Part shown: piece after piece, positions 44,321-56,048 of the stretch | How positions within the stretch are numbered: position 1 is the first letter of the stretch | Layout: every line of letters begins with the position of its first letter | From: Pantoea sp. Mb-10 | Lineage (GTDB): Bacteria; Pseudomonadota; Gammaproteobacteria; Enterobacterales; Enterobacteriaceae | Assembly (NCBI RefSeq): GCF_021272205.1 | Contig: NZ_JAJSDX010000004.1 | Location: 496,001 to 560,000 of the forward strand | Length of the DNA stretch: 64,000 nucleotides | Direction of reading: 5' to 3' | Position numbers and translations under genes: made by a program | The notes under the pieces: model-generated | Seen by the model: only the letters and a program-made list of their open reading frames with translations | Databases searched by the model: none | What the model was told of the DNA's origin: nothing

Positions 44321-44356
44321 CGGCCTGCGGGAGATCGTTACGATCCGTGCAGGCCG
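44321..44356 (+). other. Long hairpin between lpxD and fabZ
   Basis: CGGCCTGC/GCAGGCCG outer arms and GATCG/CGATC inner arms fold into a two-part stem 42 bases before the fabZ TTG, followed by TATTATTG. It may attenuate or be an RNase processing site that sets FabZ output relative to LpxD. Confidence 0.55.
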
Positions 44357-44398
44357 TATTATTGTTGCCATCAGAATTTTTAGGACAGGAAGAGTATT

Positions 44399-44854
44399 TT
44401 GACAACTGAAACGCATACTCTGAAAATTGAAGAGATTTTAGAACTGCTGCCGCACCGCTATCCTTTCTTACTGGTTGATCGCGTGCTGGAGTTTGAAGAG
44501 CACAAGTACCTGCGCGCGGTGAAGAATGTTTCTGTTAATGAACCGTTTTTCCAGGGCCATTTCCCTGGTAAGCCGATTTTCCCAGGCGTTCTGATTCTGG
44601 AAGCGATGGCGCAGGCAACCGGTATTCTGGCGTTTAAAAGCGTGGGAAAACTGGAGCCAGGTGAACTCTATTACTTCGCCGGAATCGATGAAGCGCGCTT
44701 TAAGCGTCCTGTCGTTCCAGGCGATCAGATGATCATGGAAGTGACCTTCGAGAAAACCCGTCGTGGTCTGACGCGCTTCAAGGGCGTCGCCACCGTAGAC
44801 GGTAAAATTGTCTGTGAAGCAACCATGATGTGTGCCCGTAGCCGGGAGGCATAA
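44399..44854 (+). CDS. fabZ: (3R)-hydroxyacyl-ACP dehydratase FabZ
   Basis: FabZ dehydrates hydroxyacyl-ACP in fatty acid elongation and competes with LpxA for hydroxymyristoyl-ACP. The 151-residue hot-dog protein has the catalytic histidine in [12 protein letters not shown] and the glutamate in LEAMAQATG. It starts at TTG (44399-44401) with AGGAAG upstream, as in E. coli. The next gene, lpxA, begins three bases after the stop, so the two competing enzymes are co-expressed. Confidence 0.97.
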   Translation: MTTETHTLKIEEILELLPHRYPFLLVDRVLEFEEHKYLRAVKNVSVNEPFFQGHFPGKPIFPGVLILEAMAQATGILAFKSVGKLEPGELYYFAGIDEARFKRPVVPGDQMIMEVTFEKTRRGLTRFKGVATVDGKIVCEATMMCARSREA

Positions 44855-44857
44855 TTA

Positions 44858-45646
44858 GTGATTGATCCAACTGCCAACATCCATCCCAGTTCCGTTATTG
44901 AAGAGGGTGCCGTAATTGGCGCCAATGTTCACATCGGCCCATTTTGTTTCATCGGGGCGAACGTGGAGATTGGTGAAGGCACGATGCTCAAATCGCACGT
45001 CGTGGTGAACGGCCATACGCGTATTGGGAAAGACAACCAGATTTACCAGTTCGCTTCCATCGGTGAGGTGAACCAGGATCTCAAATATGCTGGCGAGCCA
45101 ACCCGTGTGGAAATTGGCGATCGTAATCGTATTCGCGAAAGCGTGACGATTCATCGCGGCACCACGCAAGGCGGCAACGTGACCAAAGTTGGCAGTGATA
45201 ACCTGCTCATGGTCAACGCGCACATCGCGCATGACTGTGTGATTGGCAATCGCTGTATCTTTGCTAACAATGCCACGCTCGGTGGTCACGTTACCGTGGA
45301 CGATTTCGCCATTATTGGCGGCATGACGGCGGTGCATCAGTGGTGCACTATTGGTGCCCACGTGATGGTGGGCGGATGCTCAGGCGTCGCGCAGGACGTA
45401 CCGCCGTACGTGATCGCACAGGGCAACCACGCCACGCCATTCGGTATTAACATCGAAGGCCTGAAGCGTCGCGGCTTTAGCAAAGAAGCGCTGCATGCCA
45501 TCCGTAATGCCTACAAACTGCTTTACCGCAGCGGCAGAACGCTGGATGAGGTAAAACCTGAAATCGAGGCACTGGCGCAGCAGCACAGTGAAGTGCAGCC
45601 TTTCTACGACTTCTTTGCCCGTTCAACCCGTGGATTGATTCGTTAG
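44858..45646 (+). CDS. lpxA: UDP-GlcNAc O-acyltransferase
   Basis: LpxA performs the first lipid A step, acylating UDP-GlcNAc at O3. The 262-residue trimeric protein is mostly a left-handed beta-helix; the catalytic histidine lies in [12 protein letters not shown] and the hydrocarbon-ruler glycine/histidine region follows. It starts at GTG (44858-44860) with GGGAGG upstream, also the E. coli start type. lpxB follows three bases after the stop. Confidence 0.97.
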   Translation: MIDPTANIHPSSVIEEGAVIGANVHIGPFCFIGANVEIGEGTMLKSHVVVNGHTRIGKDNQIYQFASIGEVNQDLKYAGEPTRVEIGDRNRIRESVTIHRGTTQGGNVTKVGSDNLLMVNAHIAHDCVIGNRCIFANNATLGGHVTVDDFAIIGGMTAVHQWCTIGAHVMVGGCSGVAQDVPPYVIAQGNHATPFGINIEGLKRRGFSKEALHAIRNAYKLLYRSGRTLDEVKPEIEALAQQHSEVQPFYDFFARSTRGLIR

Positions 45647-45649
45647 TTC

Positions 45650-46798
45650 ATGTCAGTGCGTCCCTTAACGATTGCCCTGGTCGCCGGAGAAACCTCCGGC
45701 GATATTCTTGGTGCCGGCCTGATTCGCGCCCTTAAAGCTCGTCATCCTGATGCGCGCTTTGTGGGCGTGGCGGGACCGCTCATGCAGGCAGAAGGGTGTG
45801 AAGCCTGGTACGAGATGGAAGAGCTGGCGGTGATGGGCATTGTGGAAGTGCTCGGACGGCTGCGCCGATTATTGCACATCCGTAAAACCTTAACGCAGCG
45901 CTTTATCGATCTTCAGCCGGACGTGTTTGTCGGCATTGATGCGCCAGATTTCAACATCACGCTTGAAGGCAACCTCAAACGCGCGGGCATTCGTACCATT
46001 CATTACGTCAGCCCCTCCGTCTGGGCGTGGCGCCAGAAGCGCGTGTTTAAAATTGGCCGCAACACTGACTTAGTGTTGGCGTTTCTGCCGTTTGAAAAGG
46101 CGTTTTACGATCGCTTTAACGTACCGTGCCGCTTTATTGGTCATACCATGGCTGATGCGATGCCGTTGCAGCCGGACAAATCTGCTGCGCGGCGCGAACT
46201 GGGCATTGCCGACGACGCGCTCTGTTTAGGATTATTGCCGGGCAGCCGCGGGGCGGAAGTGGAGATGCTCAGCGCAGACTTTTTGCGCGCCGCGCAGCTA
46301 TTACGCCAGCGCTATCCGAAGCTTGAAATCGTTGTGCCGTTGGTGAACGCCAGGCGGCGCACGCAGTTTGAACAGATTAAAGCGGAGGTGGCGCCCGAGC
46401 TGCCGATGCATCTGCTGGATGGCAAAGGCCGCCAGGCGATGATCGCCAGCGATGCCGCGATTTTGGCGTCCGGGACCGCAGCGTTAGAGTGTATGCTCGC
46501 GAAATGTCCGATGGTGGTGGGCTATCGCATGAAGCCCTTCACCTACTGGCTGGCAAAACGTCTGGTGAAAACACCTTACGTTTCATTGCCCAACCTGCTG
46601 GCTGGACGCGAGCTGGTTAAAGAGCTGCTCCAGGAGGCGTGTCAGCCAGAAGCCTTGGCCACCGCCCTGGAGCCGCTGCTGCACGCGGGCCCTGAGCGGG
46701 ATGCGCTGCTGCACACTTTCACGGAATTACACCAACACATTCGCTGGAATGCTGACGAACAGGCAGCGGATGCCGTGCTGGAGATCGCCCATGGCTGA
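45650..46798 (+). CDS. lpxB: Lipid-A-disaccharide synthase
   Basis: LpxB condenses UDP-diacylglucosamine with lipid X to form the lipid A disaccharide at the inner membrane. The 382-residue GT-B-like protein shows [35 protein letters not shown] and [12 protein letters not shown]. It begins three bases after lpxA and its end overlaps rnhB by eight bases, so the lipid A genes and RNase HII share translation coupling. Confidence 0.97.
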   Translation: MSVRPLTIALVAGETSGDILGAGLIRALKARHPDARFVGVAGPLMQAEGCEAWYEMEELAVMGIVEVLGRLRRLLHIRKTLTQRFIDLQPDVFVGIDAPDFNITLEGNLKRAGIRTIHYVSPSVWAWRQKRVFKIGRNTDLVLAFLPFEKAFYDRFNVPCRFIGHTMADAMPLQPDKSAARRELGIADDALCLGLLPGSRGAEVEMLSADFLRAAQLLRQRYPKLEIVVPLVNARRRTQFEQIKAEVAPELPMHLLDGKGRQAMIASDAAILASGTAALECMLAKCPMVVGYRMKPFTYWLAKRLVKTPYVSLPNLLAGRELVKELLQEACQPEALATALEPLLHAGPERDALLHTFTELHQHIRWNADEQAADAVLEIAHG

Positions 46799-47420
46799 GT
46801 TTACGTATCCTGTCGCGCAGTACATTGCGGGTGTCGATGAAGTCGGACGCGGTCCGCTGGTGGGCGATGTGGTCACGGCGGCGGTGATCCTCGATCCGGC
46901 CAGGCCGATTGCAGGATTGGCGGATTCCAAAAAACTCTCTGAAAAACGCCGCGTGGCGCTGTATCACGAAATCAAGGATAAAGCGCTGGCGTGGTGCATT
47001 GGCCGAGCGGTTCCAGAGGAGATCGATCGGTTAAACATTCTGCACGCCACTATGTTGGCGATGCAGCGCGCGGTCGCTGGCTTATCCATCACGCCAGATT
47101 TTGTGTTAATTGACGGCAATCGCTGCCCGGCATTGGCGATGCCTGCGCAGGCGGTGGTGAAGGGCGACAGTGTGGTACAGGAGATCAGCGCCGCGTCCAT
47201 CCTCGCCAAAGTCACGCGCGATGGTGAAATGGCCGAGTTGGATCGATTATTTCCGCAGTATGGCTTTGCGCAACACAAAGGATATCCTACCGCGCTGCAC
47301 CGAGAAAAACTGATGCAGTTCGGGGCGACTCCGCATCACCGACGCAGCTTTGCGCCGGTGCGTAATGCCCTGATTGATGCTGAGGTGCTGGCCGCCTCGC
47401 AGCCCGCTACGCTGTACTAG
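46791..47420 (+). CDS. rnhB: Ribonuclease HII
   Basis: RNase HII cuts RNA in RNA/DNA hybrids and removes single ribonucleotides from DNA. The 209-residue protein has the catalytic D16-E17 in [12 protein letters not shown] and further acidic residues in VLIDGNR and [10 protein letters not shown], with the conserved [13 protein letters not shown]. The ATG overlaps the last codons of lpxB. dnaE follows 28 bases later. Confidence 0.96.
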   Translation: MAEFTYPVAQYIAGVDEVGRGPLVGDVVTAAVILDPARPIAGLADSKKLSEKRRVALYHEIKDKALAWCIGRAVPEEIDRLNILHATMLAMQRAVAGLSITPDFVLIDGNRCPALAMPAQAVVKGDSVVQEISAASILAKVTRDGEMAELDRLFPQYGFAQHKGYPTALHREKLMQFGATPHHRRSFAPVRNALIDAEVLAASQPATLY

Positions 47421-47448
47421 CCTGACGCTGTTTTAACCGGAAACTGAT

Positions 47449-50400
47449 ATGGCTGAACCCCGTTTTATACATCTGCACGTCCATAGCGATTACTCCATGG
47501 TTGATGGCTTGGCGAAAACCAAACCGCTGGTGAAAAAAGCCGCGGCGCTGGGCATGCCTGCAATCGCCATCACCGACTACATGAACCTTTGCGGGCTGGT
47601 GCGTTTCTACGGCAGCGCCCACGATGCAGGGGTCAAACCGATTATCGGCGCAGACTTCCAGATCGCGAGCGAGCTGATGGGCGACGAACTCACGCCGCTC
47701 ACCGTGCTGGCAGCCAACAATACGGGTTATCAGAATCTCACCTTGCTGATTTCCCGTGCCTATCAGCGTGGTTACGGCATTGCCGGCCCCATCATCGATC
47801 GTGAGTGGCTGGCGGAACTCAACGAAGGGTTGATTCTGCTGTCGGGTGGTCGTCGTGGCGATGTGGGGCGCAGCCTGCTGCGCGGCAATGCTGGGTTGGT
47901 CACGCAGTGTTTGAGCTTTTATCAAACGTATTTTCCGAATCGCTACTACCTCGAACTGACCCGCACGGGCCGGCCGGACGAAGAGACGTATCTGCATGCG
48001 GCAGTGGAGCTTGCCGTGTCGCAGGGCGTTCCCGTGGTGGCCACCAATGACGTCTGCTTCCTGGAACCCGACGACTTTGATGCGCATGAGATCCGCGTGG
48101 CTATTCACGACGGCTATACGCTCGACGATCCCAAGCGTCCCCGTCATTACAGTCCTCAGCAATACTTACGCAGCGAAGCGGAGATGTGCGAGCTGTTTTC
48201 GGACATTCCCGAAGCGCTGGAGAACAGCGTAGAGATTGCTAAGCGCTGTAACGTTACCGTGCGTCTCGGCGAATATTTCCTGCCGCAGTTCCCCACAGGA
48301 GAGATGTCTACCGAAGATTTTCTGGTGATGAAATCGCGAGAAGGTCTTGAGGAGCGCCTGGCATTTCTCTTCCCGGATGAGCAAGTGCGTGCCGAACGCC
48401 GTCCGGAATACGACGAGCGTCTGGACATTGAACTTAATGTCATTAACCAGATGGGCTTCCCCGGCTACTTTTTGATCGTGATGGAGTTTATCCAGTGGTC
48501 GAAAGACAACGGCATTCCGGTTGGACCGGGCCGTGGTTCCGGCGCGGGCTCGCTGGTGGCCTATGCGTTAAAAATCACCGACCTGGATCCGCTGGAATTT
48601 GACCTGCTGTTTGAACGCTTCCTTAACCCTGAGCGCGTTTCCATGCCCGACTTTGACGTCGACTTCTGCATGGAGAAACGCGATCAGGTGATCGATCACG
48701 TCGCCGAGATGTACGGACGTGAGGCAGTCTCGCAGATCATCACCTTCGGTACCATGGCGGCGAAAGCGGTGATTCGTGACGTTGGACGCGTGCTGGGCCA
48801 CCCTTACGGTTTCGTCGATCGTATCTCCAAGCTGATCCCGCCCGATCCCGGCATGACGCTGGAGAAAGCGTTCCAGGCTGAACCGCAACTGCCCGAAATC
48901 TATGAGGCAGACGAAGAGGTCAAGGCGCTGATCGACATGGCGCGCAAGCTGGAAGGCGTCACGCGTAACGCCGGTAAGCACGCCGGGGGCGTCGTTATTG
49001 CCCCGACCAAAATTACTGATTTCGCGCCGCTCTACTGCGACGAAAACGGTCAGTTCCCGGTCACGCAGTTTGATAAAAACGACGTGGAATATGCCGGGCT
49101 GGTGAAGTTTGACTTCCTGGGGCTGCGCACGCTCACGATTATCGACTGGGCGCTCAAGATGATTAACCCGCGCCGTGAAAAGCAGGGATTACCACCGATT
49201 GATATTGCGGCCATTCCGCTGGATGACAAGAAAAGTTTCGACATGCTGCAGCGGTCAGAAACCACGGCGGTGTTCCAGCTTGAATCGCGCGGCATGAAAG
49301 ATCTGATCAAGCGCCTGAAGCCAGACTGCTTTGAAGATATGATCGCGCTTGTGGCGCTGTTCCGTCCCGGCCCGCTGCAGTCCGGCATGGTCGATAACTT
49401 CATTGACCGTAAACATGGGCGTGAGGCGATCTCGTATCCTGACATCCAGTGGCAGCATGAGTCACTGAAGCCGGTACTTGAACCCACTTACGGCATCATC
49501 CTGTATCAAGAACAGGTTATGCAGATTGCGCAGGTGCTGTCCGGCTACACGCTGGGTGGCGCAGACATGCTGCGCCGTGCGATGGGGAAAAAGAAACCGG
49601 AAGAGATGGCTAAACAGCGCTCGGTGTTTAAAGACGGCGCGGAGAGCATGGGCATCGACGGCGAATTGTCGATGAAAATCTTTGACCTGGTTGAGAAGTT
49701 TGCGGGATATGGCTTCAACAAGTCGCACTCGGCAGCCTACGCGCTGGTGTCCTACCAGACGCTCTGGCTGAAAGCCCACTATCCCGCCGAGTTTATGGCA
49801 GCGGTCATGACGGCCGATATGGATAACACCGAGAAAGTGGTCGGCCTGGTGGACGAGTGCTGGCGGATGGGGCTGAAAGTGTTGCCGCCCGATATCAACG
49901 CCGGACTTTACCCGTTTCACGTGAATGATGAAGGCGAAATCGTGTACGGCATCGGCGCGATCAAAGGCGTAGGCGAAGGCCCGATTGAAGCGATCCTTGA
50001 GGCGCGAAATCAGGGCGGCTACTTTAAAGAGCTGTTTGATCTCTGCGCCCGTACGGACACCAAAAAGCTTAATCGCCGCGTCATGGAAAAGCTGATCATG
50101 TCCGGTGCGTTTGATCGCCTCGGGCCGCACCGCGCAGCGTTGATGAGCGCGCTGGGCGATGCGCTCAAAGCGGCGGATCAGCATGCTAAAGCGGAAGCGA
50201 TAGGCCAGGCTGACATGTTCGGCGTGTTGGCGGAAGAGCCTGAACAGGTAGAGAAATCGTATGCCAGCATCACGCCGTGGCCTGAACAGGTGCAGTTGGA
50301 CGGTGAGCGGGAAACGCTTGGCCTCTACCTCACCGGCCATCCGATCAATCAGTATCTGAAAGAAATCGAGCGCTACGTTGGCGGCATGCGCCTGAAAGAC

Positions 50401-50931
50401 ATGCACCCAACGGAACGTGGTAAAATTACCGTGGCGGCGGGGCTGGTCATCGCTGCCCGCGTAATGGTCACCAAGCGCGGAAACCGAATTGGTATTTGTA
50501 CGCTGGACGATCGTTCAGGTCGTCTTGAAGTGATGCTATTTACCGATGCGTTAGACAAATACCAGCAGTTGCTGGAGAAAGACCGTATCCTGATCGTCAG
50601 TGGACAGGTCAGCTTTGATGACTTTAGCGGTGGGCTTAAAATGACCGCCCGTGAAGTCATGGACATCGACGAAGCGCGGGAAAAATACGCGCGCGGACTT
50701 GCTATCTCGCTGACGGACAGGCAAATTGATGACCAGCTTTTAAACCGTCTCCGCCAGTCCCTGGAGCCGCATCGCTCGGGGACAATTCCGGTGCATCTCT
50801 ACTATCAGAGAGCAGATGCGCGGGCGAAGCTACGTTTTGGTGCTGCGTGGCGCATTTCGCCCAGCGATCGTCTACTTAACGATTTACGGTCGTTGGTGGG
50901 ATCGGAGCAGGTGGAACTGGAGTTTGACTAA
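47449..50931 (+). CDS. dnaE: DNA polymerase III alpha subunit
   Basis: DnaE is the replicative polymerase of the holoenzyme. The 1160-residue protein has an N-terminal PHP domain ([11 protein letters not shown]), the catalytic aspartates in MPDFDVDFC near residue 401 and a third near 555, the fingers and tandem helix-hairpin-helix region, an OB-fold and the C-terminal tau-binding region. Length equals E. coli DnaE. It is preceded by rnhB and followed by accA after 12 bases. Confidence 0.98.
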   Translation: MAEPRFIHLHVHSDYSMVDGLAKTKPLVKKAAALGMPAIAITDYMNLCGLVRFYGSAHDAGVKPIIGADFQIASELMGDELTPLTVLAANNTGYQNLTLLISRAYQRGYGIAGPIIDREWLAELNEGLILLSGGRRGDVGRSLLRGNAGLVTQCLSFYQTYFPNRYYLELTRTGRPDEETYLHAAVELAVSQGVPVVATNDVCFLEPDDFDAHEIRVAIHDGYTLDDPKRPRHYSPQQYLRSEAEMCELFSDIPEALENSVEIAKRCNVTVRLGEYFLPQFPTGEMSTEDFLVMKSREGLEERLAFLFPDEQVRAERRPEYDERLDIELNVINQMGFPGYFLIVMEFIQWSKDNGIPVGPGRGSGAGSLVAYALKITDLDPLEFDLLFERFLNPERVSMPDFDVDFCMEKRDQVIDHVAEMYGREAVSQIITFGTMAAKAVIRDVGRVLGHPYGFVDRISKLIPPDPGMTLEKAFQAEPQLPEIYEADEEVKALIDMARKLEGVTRNAGKHAGGVVIAPTKITDFAPLYCDENGQFPVTQFDKNDVEYAGLVKFDFLGLRTLTIIDWALKMINPRREKQGLPPIDIAAIPLDDKKSFDMLQRSETTAVFQLESRGMKDLIKRLKPDCFEDMIALVALFRPGPLQSGMVDNFIDRKHGREAISYPDIQWQHESLKPVLEPTYGIILYQEQVMQIAQVLSGYTLGGADMLRRAMGKKKPEEMAKQRSVFKDGAESMGIDGELSMKIFDLVEKFAGYGFNKSHSAAYALVSYQTLWLKAHYPAEFMAAVMTADMDNTEKVVGLVDECWRMGLKVLPPDINAGLYPFHVNDEGEIVYGIGAIKGVGEGPIEAILEARNQGGYFKELFDLCARTDTKKLNRRVMEKLIMSGAFDRLGPHRAALMSALGDALKAADQHAKAEAIGQADMFGVLAEEPEQVEKSYASITPWPEQVQLDGERETLGLYLTGHPINQYLKEIERYVGGMRLKDMHPTERGKITVAAGLVIAARVMVTKRGNRIGICTLDDRSGRLEVMLFTDALDKYQQLLEKDRILIVSGQVSFDDFSGGLKMTAREVMDIDEAREKYARGLAISLTDRQIDDQLLNRLRQSLEPHRSGTIPVHLYYQRADARAKLRFGAAWRISPSDRLLNDLRSLVGSEQVELEFD

Positions 50932-50943
50932 AACAGGAACATT

Positions 50944-51903
50944 ATGAGTCTTAATTACCTGGATTTTGAGCAGCCTATTGCTGAACTGGAAGCGAAAATT
51001 GATTCGCTGAAGTCTATTGGCCGTTCGGATGAAAAACACGATATTAATCTGGATGAAGAAGTGCAGCGTCTGCGCGAGAAGAGCGTTGAGCTGACCCGTA
51101 AAATCTTCTCGGACTTAGGAGCATGGCAGGTTGCGCAGCTTGCGCGCCATCCGCTGCGTCCCTACACGCTGGATTATGTTCGTCACGCGTTTGATGAGTT
51201 TGACGAGCTGGCAGGTGACCGCGCCTATGCCGACGACAAAGCGATTGTTGGTGGGATTGCGCGTCTTGACGGCCGTCCCGTGATGATCATTGGTCATCAA
51301 AAAGGCCGTGAAACCAAAGAGAAAATTCGTCGTAACTTTGGTATGCCCGCGCCAGAAGGGTATCGTAAAGCGCTGCGCCTGATGGAAATGGCCGAGCGCT
51401 TTAAGATGCCGCTGATCACCTTCATCGACACGCCGGGTGCCTACCCGGGCGTGGGCGCGGAAGAGCGCGGTCAGTCTGAAGCCATCGCTCGCAACCTGCG
51501 CGAAATGTCTGGCTTGAAAATTCCCGTGATCTGCACGGTGATCGGCGAAGGCGGCTCCGGCGGCGCGCTGGCCATTGGCGTGGGCGACAAAGTCAACATG
51601 CTGCAGTACAGCACCTACTCGGTGATTTCACCGGAAGGCTGCGCATCGATTTTATGGAAAAGCGCTGACAAAGCGCCGCTGGCCGCAGAAGCGATGGGCA
51701 TTACGGCTGAGCGTCTGAAAGAGCTGAAACTGATTGATTCCATCGTGCCCGAGCCACTGGGCGGTGCGCACCGTCATCCGGTTGACATGGCGGCTTCACT
51801 GAAAACTCAGCTGCTGTCTGACCTCGCAGAACTGGATGGATTGAGCACCGAAGAGCTGCTCGACCGTCGCTATCAGCGCCTGATGAGCTACGGCTACGCC
51901 TGA
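50944..51903 (+). CDS. accA: Acetyl-CoA carboxylase carboxyltransferase subunit alpha
   Basis: AccA forms, with AccD, the carboxyltransferase that makes malonyl-CoA for fatty acid synthesis. The 319-residue protein has the crotonase-like core with [25 protein letters not shown] and the oxyanion-hole [12 protein letters not shown]. It lies 12 bases after dnaE and closes the plus-strand block at a strong terminator. Confidence 0.98.
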   Translation: MSLNYLDFEQPIAELEAKIDSLKSIGRSDEKHDINLDEEVQRLREKSVELTRKIFSDLGAWQVAQLARHPLRPYTLDYVRHAFDEFDELAGDRAYADDKAIVGGIARLDGRPVMIIGHQKGRETKEKIRRNFGMPAPEGYRKALRLMEMAERFKMPLITFIDTPGAYPGVGAEERGQSEAIARNLREMSGLKIPVICTVIGEGGSGGALAIGVGDKVNMLQYSTYSVISPEGCASILWKSADKAPLAAEAMGITAERLKELKLIDSIVPEPLGGAHRHPVDMAASLKTQLLSDLAELDGLSTEELLDRRYQRLMSYGYA

Positions 51904-51925
51904 TAGATCGGCTCAGAGGCTGATT

Positions 51926-51950
51926 AAGCGGACTTCGGTCCGCTTTTTTT
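51926..51950 (+). terminator. accA terminator
   Basis: AAGCGGAC/GTCCGCTT stem with TTCG tetraloop and T7. Confidence 0.95.
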
Positions 51951-52064
51951 ATGGCTGCAATCCGTTATTTTTCCCGAAAATGACAACAGCAGAGCATTCC
52001 AGGTCTGCGCTGCGCCACATTTCGCTATCCTTATTCAGTGCGACAACACCACAGGAGGTGAGCA

Positions 52065-54215
52065 TTGAATATCATTGCAATCATGGGACCGCACGGCGCG
52101 TTCTACAAAGATGAACCCATTCGTGAACTGGATGCGGCGCTTAAGCTACAGGGCTTCCAGACGGTTTACCCCAGCAATGCCAGCGATTTACTCAAGCTGA
52201 TTGAACACAATCCGCGTATTTGTGGCGTGATTTTTGACTGGGATGACTACAGCCTGGCGCTGTGCAGCGACATTCATCAGCTCAACGAGTCGCTCCCGCT
52301 GTACGCGTTTATCAATACCCACTCCCAGATGGACGTCAGTATCAATGAGATGCGCATGGCGCTGCACTTTTTTGAATACACGCTCAACGCCGCGGATGAC
52401 ATTGCGCTCCATATCCGTCAGTACACCGATGAATACATCGACAAGATTATGCCGCCGCTCACCCGCGCGCTTTTCACCTATGTGAAAGAGGGCAAATACA
52501 CGTTTTGCACGCCGGGCCACATGGGCGGCACGGCGTTCCAGAAAAGCCCGGTAGGCAGTTTGTTCTACGACTTTTTTGGCGCAAACACGCTGAAAGCGGA
52601 TGTCTCGATTTCCGTCACTGAATTGGGTTCGCTACTGGATCACACCGGCCCGCACCTGGAAGCCGAGGAGTATATCGCGCGCACCTTCGGGGCCGAGCAG
52701 AGCTACATGGTGACCAATGGCACCTCAACCTCGAACAAGATCGTTGGCATGTACGCCGCGCCCGCCGGCAGCACCGTGTTGATTGACCGCAACTGCCATA
52801 AGTCGCTCACGCACCTGCTGATGATGAGCGACATCGTACCGGTTTGGCTCAAACCCACGCGCAATGCGCTGGGCATCTTGGGCGGTATTCCTCAACGGGA
52901 ATTTACCCGCGACAGCATTCAGCAAAAGGTGGAGAGCACACCGCGCGCCAGCTGGCCGGTGCACGCGGTGATCACCAACTCAACCTACGACGGACTGCTG
53001 TACAACACCGAGTTCATCAAAAAGACGCTCGACGTCCCCTCCATTCATTTCGATTCTGCATGGGTGCCTTACACCAATTTCCATCCCATTTATGCCGGTA
53101 AAAGCGGCATGAGCGGCGATCGCGTTCCCGGCAAAGTGATTTATGAGACGCAATCCACGCACAAATTGCTGGCGGCGTTTTCACAAGCCTCGCTGATCCA
53201 CATCAAAGGCGACTACGATCATGACACCTTCAACGAAGCCTATATGATGCACACCACCACGTCGCCGAGCTACGGCATTGTCTCTTCGATCGAGACGGCG
53301 GCGGCCATGCTGCGCGGTAATCCAGGTAAGCGCTTGATCAACCGTTCGGTGGAACGGGCGCTGCATTTCCGCCGGGAGATCCAACGCCTGCGTGAGGAGT
53401 GTGACGGCTGGTTCTTTGATATCTGGCAGCCTGAGGAGATCGACGAAGCGGAATGCTGGCCGATCCAGCCGGGCGAAGAAGCGTGGCATGGCTTTCAGCA
53501 GGCCGATCGCGATCATATGTATCTCGATCCCATCAAAGTCACTATTCTGACGCCAGGCATGAGCGAGCTGGGCGACATGGCACAGGAGGGGATACCCGCA
53601 GCGCTGGTGGCGAAATTCCTCGATCAGCGCGGGATCGTGGTGGAAAAAACTGGGCCATACAACCTATTGTTCCTGTTTAGCATCGGTATTGATAAAACCA
53701 AAGCCATGAGCGTGCTGCGTGGACTGACCGAATTTAAACGCGCCTACGATCTCAATCTGCGGGTCAAAAACATGCTGCCGGATCTGTATGCCGAAGATCC
53801 CGACTTCTATCGCACGATGCGTATTCAAACGCTGGCGCAGGGCATTCATCAGCTGATCGTGCAGCACGACCTGCCGCGCCTGATGTTGAAAGCATTTGAC
53901 GTGCTACCGGAAGCCAAAATGACGCCGCATCAGGCATTCCAGCGCCAGGTGCAGGGGCAGGTGGAAACGGTGGAGCTGCGCGAACTGGTGGGACGCGTAT
54001 CAGCCAATATGATCTTGCCGTATCCACCGGGCGTGCCGCTGGTGATGCCGGGGGAGATGATCACCGCGCAGAGCCGGGCGGTGCTGGATTTCCTGCTGAT
54101 GCTGTGCACTATCGGACGGCACTATCCCGGTTTTGAAACGGACATTCACGGCGCCACGCTCACCGAGGACGGGCGCTATCTGGTGCGCGTGCTGCGTGAA
54201 GAGAATACAGAATAA
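52065..54215 (+). CDS. ldcC: Lysine decarboxylase LdcC
   Basis: LdcC converts lysine to cadaverine; it is the constitutive enzyme, in contrast to the acid-induced CadA. The 716-residue PLP protein has an N-terminal wing domain, the core with the cofactor lysine K367 in STHKLLAAF, and IHFDSAWVPYTNFHPIY. It starts at TTG (52065-52067) with an excellent AGGAGGTG ribosome site, and synteny with accA and yaeR supports ldcC rather than cadA. No cadBC neighbours are present. Confidence 0.93.
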   Translation: MNIIAIMGPHGAFYKDEPIRELDAALKLQGFQTVYPSNASDLLKLIEHNPRICGVIFDWDDYSLALCSDIHQLNESLPLYAFINTHSQMDVSINEMRMALHFFEYTLNAADDIALHIRQYTDEYIDKIMPPLTRALFTYVKEGKYTFCTPGHMGGTAFQKSPVGSLFYDFFGANTLKADVSISVTELGSLLDHTGPHLEAEEYIARTFGAEQSYMVTNGTSTSNKIVGMYAAPAGSTVLIDRNCHKSLTHLLMMSDIVPVWLKPTRNALGILGGIPQREFTRDSIQQKVESTPRASWPVHAVITNSTYDGLLYNTEFIKKTLDVPSIHFDSAWVPYTNFHPIYAGKSGMSGDRVPGKVIYETQSTHKLLAAFSQASLIHIKGDYDHDTFNEAYMMHTTTSPSYGIVSSIETAAAMLRGNPGKRLINRSVERALHFRREIQRLREECDGWFFDIWQPEEIDEAECWPIQPGEEAWHGFQQADRDHMYLDPIKVTILTPGMSELGDMAQEGIPAALVAKFLDQRGIVVEKTGPYNLLFLFSIGIDKTKAMSVLRGLTEFKRAYDLNLRVKNMLPDLYAEDPDFYRTMRIQTLAQGIHQLIVQHDLPRLMLKAFDVLPEAKMTPHQAFQRQVQGQVETVELRELVGRVSANMILPYPPGVPLVMPGEMITAQSRAVLDFLLMLCTIGRHYPGFETDIHGATLTEDGRYLVRVLREENTE

Positions 54216-54290
54216 CTTCAGATATTTGCCTCTTTTCAGCGCCGTGCTGAACGGGTAGGGTAGGCGGCTGACGAGACATTCGGAGCCGCT

Positions 54291-54680
54291 ATGCTGCAAC
54301 TGCAAAAGATCCACCATATTGCCATCATCGCCACCGACTATGCGCGCAGTAAGGCTTTTTATTGCGACGTGCTGGGCTTTGCGTTACTGCGTGAATATTA
54401 CCGCGCCGAGCGCGACTCATGGAAAGGCGATCTGGCGTTGAAAGGCGAGTACATGATTGAACTGTTTTCGTTTCCCACGCCGCCGCCGCGCGTCAGCGGA
54501 CCGGAAGCCTGTGGCTTGCGCCATTTGGCCTTTAGCGTTGAGGACGTAGCACAGTCGGTGGCGGCGCTCGAAGCCAAAGGCGTCACGTGCGAACCGATCC
54601 GCATTGATGCGCTCACCGGCAAGGCGTGTACCTTCTTCCGCGATCCAGACGGTTTGCCGCTGGAGCTGTATCAGGCGTAA
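54291..54680 (+). CDS. yaeR: VOC-family protein YaeR (glyoxalase-like)
   Basis: YaeR belongs to the vicinal-oxygen-chelate superfamily; its reaction is unknown. The 129-residue protein has the two beta-alpha-beta-beta-beta modules and the metal ligands expected: H in IHHIAIIATDY, E in YMIELFSFP, H in GLRHLAFSVED and E in LPLELYQ. The close match to E. coli YaeR and its position between ldcC and tilS support orthology. A hairpin separates it from tilS. Confidence 0.92.
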   Translation: MLQLQKIHHIAIIATDYARSKAFYCDVLGFALLREYYRAERDSWKGDLALKGEYMIELFSFPTPPPRVSGPEACGLRHLAFSVEDVAQSVAALEAKGVTCEPIRIDALTGKACTFFRDPDGLPLELYQA

Positions 54681-54690
54681 AATAGCGCCC

Positions 54691-54714
54691 GCGAGCCGCA
54701 ATCAGGCGGCTCGC
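54691..54714 (+). other. Hairpin between yaeR and tilS
   Basis: Perfect nine-base stem GCGAGCCGC/GCGGCTCGC with loop AATCAG just after yaeR, without a U-tract; possibly a Rho-independent-like end or stability element. Confidence 0.4.
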
Positions 54715-54731
54715 CCTGATGGAACGTGCGC

Positions 54732-56048
54732 ATGTCCTTCTCTCATCTTGCCTCACTGCTGCCGCCGGACGCCCATTGCGTTGTGGCCTTTAGCGGCGGG
54801 CTCGATTCCACGGTATTACTGCATCAGCTGCTGAGCTGGCAGCGTCAGCAGCCGCAACTGCGGGTGCGCGCGCTGCACGTTCACCATGGCTTAAGCCCCA
54901 ACGCGGATCGCTGGGCAGCGCACTGTCAGGCGCTGTGCCAAGAGTGGCATCTCGCCTGTGATGTGCTCCATGTGCAGCTTGATGCCAAAATGCAGGGCGT
55001 TGAGGCGGCCGCGCGCGAGGCGCGCTATCAGGCGCTGCGGCATCAGCTGCAACCCGGTGAGCGCTTACTTACCGCTCAGCATCTGGACGATCAGTGCGAA
55101 ACGCTGCTGTTGGCGCTCAAGCGCGGCAGCGGTCCTGCGGGATTAGCGGCGATGCCGACCCAGCGCCAGCTGGACGGTTTTTGGCATCTGCGGCCGCTAC
55201 TGCACACCTCGCGTGAGCAGCTGGAAGCCTACGCCGCTGCGCATCAGCTGCGCTGGATTGAAGATGAGAGCAACGGCGATAGCCGCTTCGATCGCAACTT
55301 TTTGCGCCTGCATGTTTTACCGCTGCTTCAGGCGCGCTGGCCGCATTTCAGCGCCGCAAGCGCCCGCAGCGCGGCGTTATGTGCAGAGCAAGAACAGCTG
55401 CTGGATGAACTGCTCGCCGAGCAGCTGACAGAACTGTGCGATCCCCACGGCGCGCTGGCGTTTCATCCGCTGCTGGCGGCCAGCGAGGCGCGGCGTCATG
55501 CGCTGCTGCGGCGCTGGATCGCCCAGCAAGGCGGCGCCATGCCCTCACGCGAGGCGTTGAAACGCATTACCACAGAAGTGATGCAAAGCCGGGAGGATGC
55601 GAATCCTTGCCTGCGTTTCGGCACCTTTACGCTGCGGCGCTATCGCCAGCGGCTTTACTGGCTGCCGCCGCAGCCGTCATTACGTGAGTATGTGCTTACT
55701 TGGCATATCGGCGAAGCATCGCTGCGCTTGCCGGATGGATTGGGTGAACTTCGCGCCAGCCACGACGCGGGCGAAATGCGGCTCCCTACGCCGGATGAGG
55801 GGGTGACCATACGCTTTGCGGCGCACGGCTACTACCATTTGCAGGGACGTGCCGGCGGGCGAGAGATGAAAAAGCTATGGCAGGAGCTGGGTGTGCCGCC
55901 GTGGCAGCGGGAACGCACGCCCCTGATTTACTACAACCAGACGTTGATTGCCGCGCCGGGACTGTTTGTTACACGGGAAGGTGCCGCACGTCAGGGGATG
56001 CCAGCCTGGCGAGCTATCTGGTTATCACAACAACAGGCACATGCATGA
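54732..56048 (+). CDS. tilS: tRNA(Ile)-lysidine synthase
   Basis: TilS attaches lysine to C34 of tRNA-Ile(CAU), changing its decoding from AUG to AUA; it is essential. The 438-residue protein has the PP-loop FSGGLDST near the N-terminus, the conserved HVHHGLSPNADRW and HLDDQCETLLLALKRGSGP, plus the two C-terminal domains of the long enterobacterial form (RKLKKIW-like GREMKKLWQELGVPPW). I use the ATG at 54732; a GTG six bases upstream is an alternative. Its stop overlaps the start of a cytochrome c gene by four bases, not seen in E. coli. Confidence 0.96.
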   Translation: MSFSHLASLLPPDAHCVVAFSGGLDSTVLLHQLLSWQRQQPQLRVRALHVHHGLSPNADRWAAHCQALCQEWHLACDVLHVQLDAKMQGVEAAAREARYQALRHQLQPGERLLTAQHLDDQCETLLLALKRGSGPAGLAAMPTQRQLDGFWHLRPLLHTSREQLEAYAAAHQLRWIEDESNGDSRFDRNFLRLHVLPLLQARWPHFSAASARSAALCAEQEQLLDELLAEQLTELCDPHGALAFHPLLAASEARRHALLRRWIAQQGGAMPSREALKRITTEVMQSREDANPCLRFGTFTLRRYRQRLYWLPPQPSLREYVLTWHIGEASLRLPDGLGELRASHDAGEMRLPTPDEGVTIRFAAHGYYHLQGRAGGREMKKLWQELGVPPWQRERTPLIYYNQTLIAAPGLFVTREGAARQGMPAWRAIWLSQQQAHA

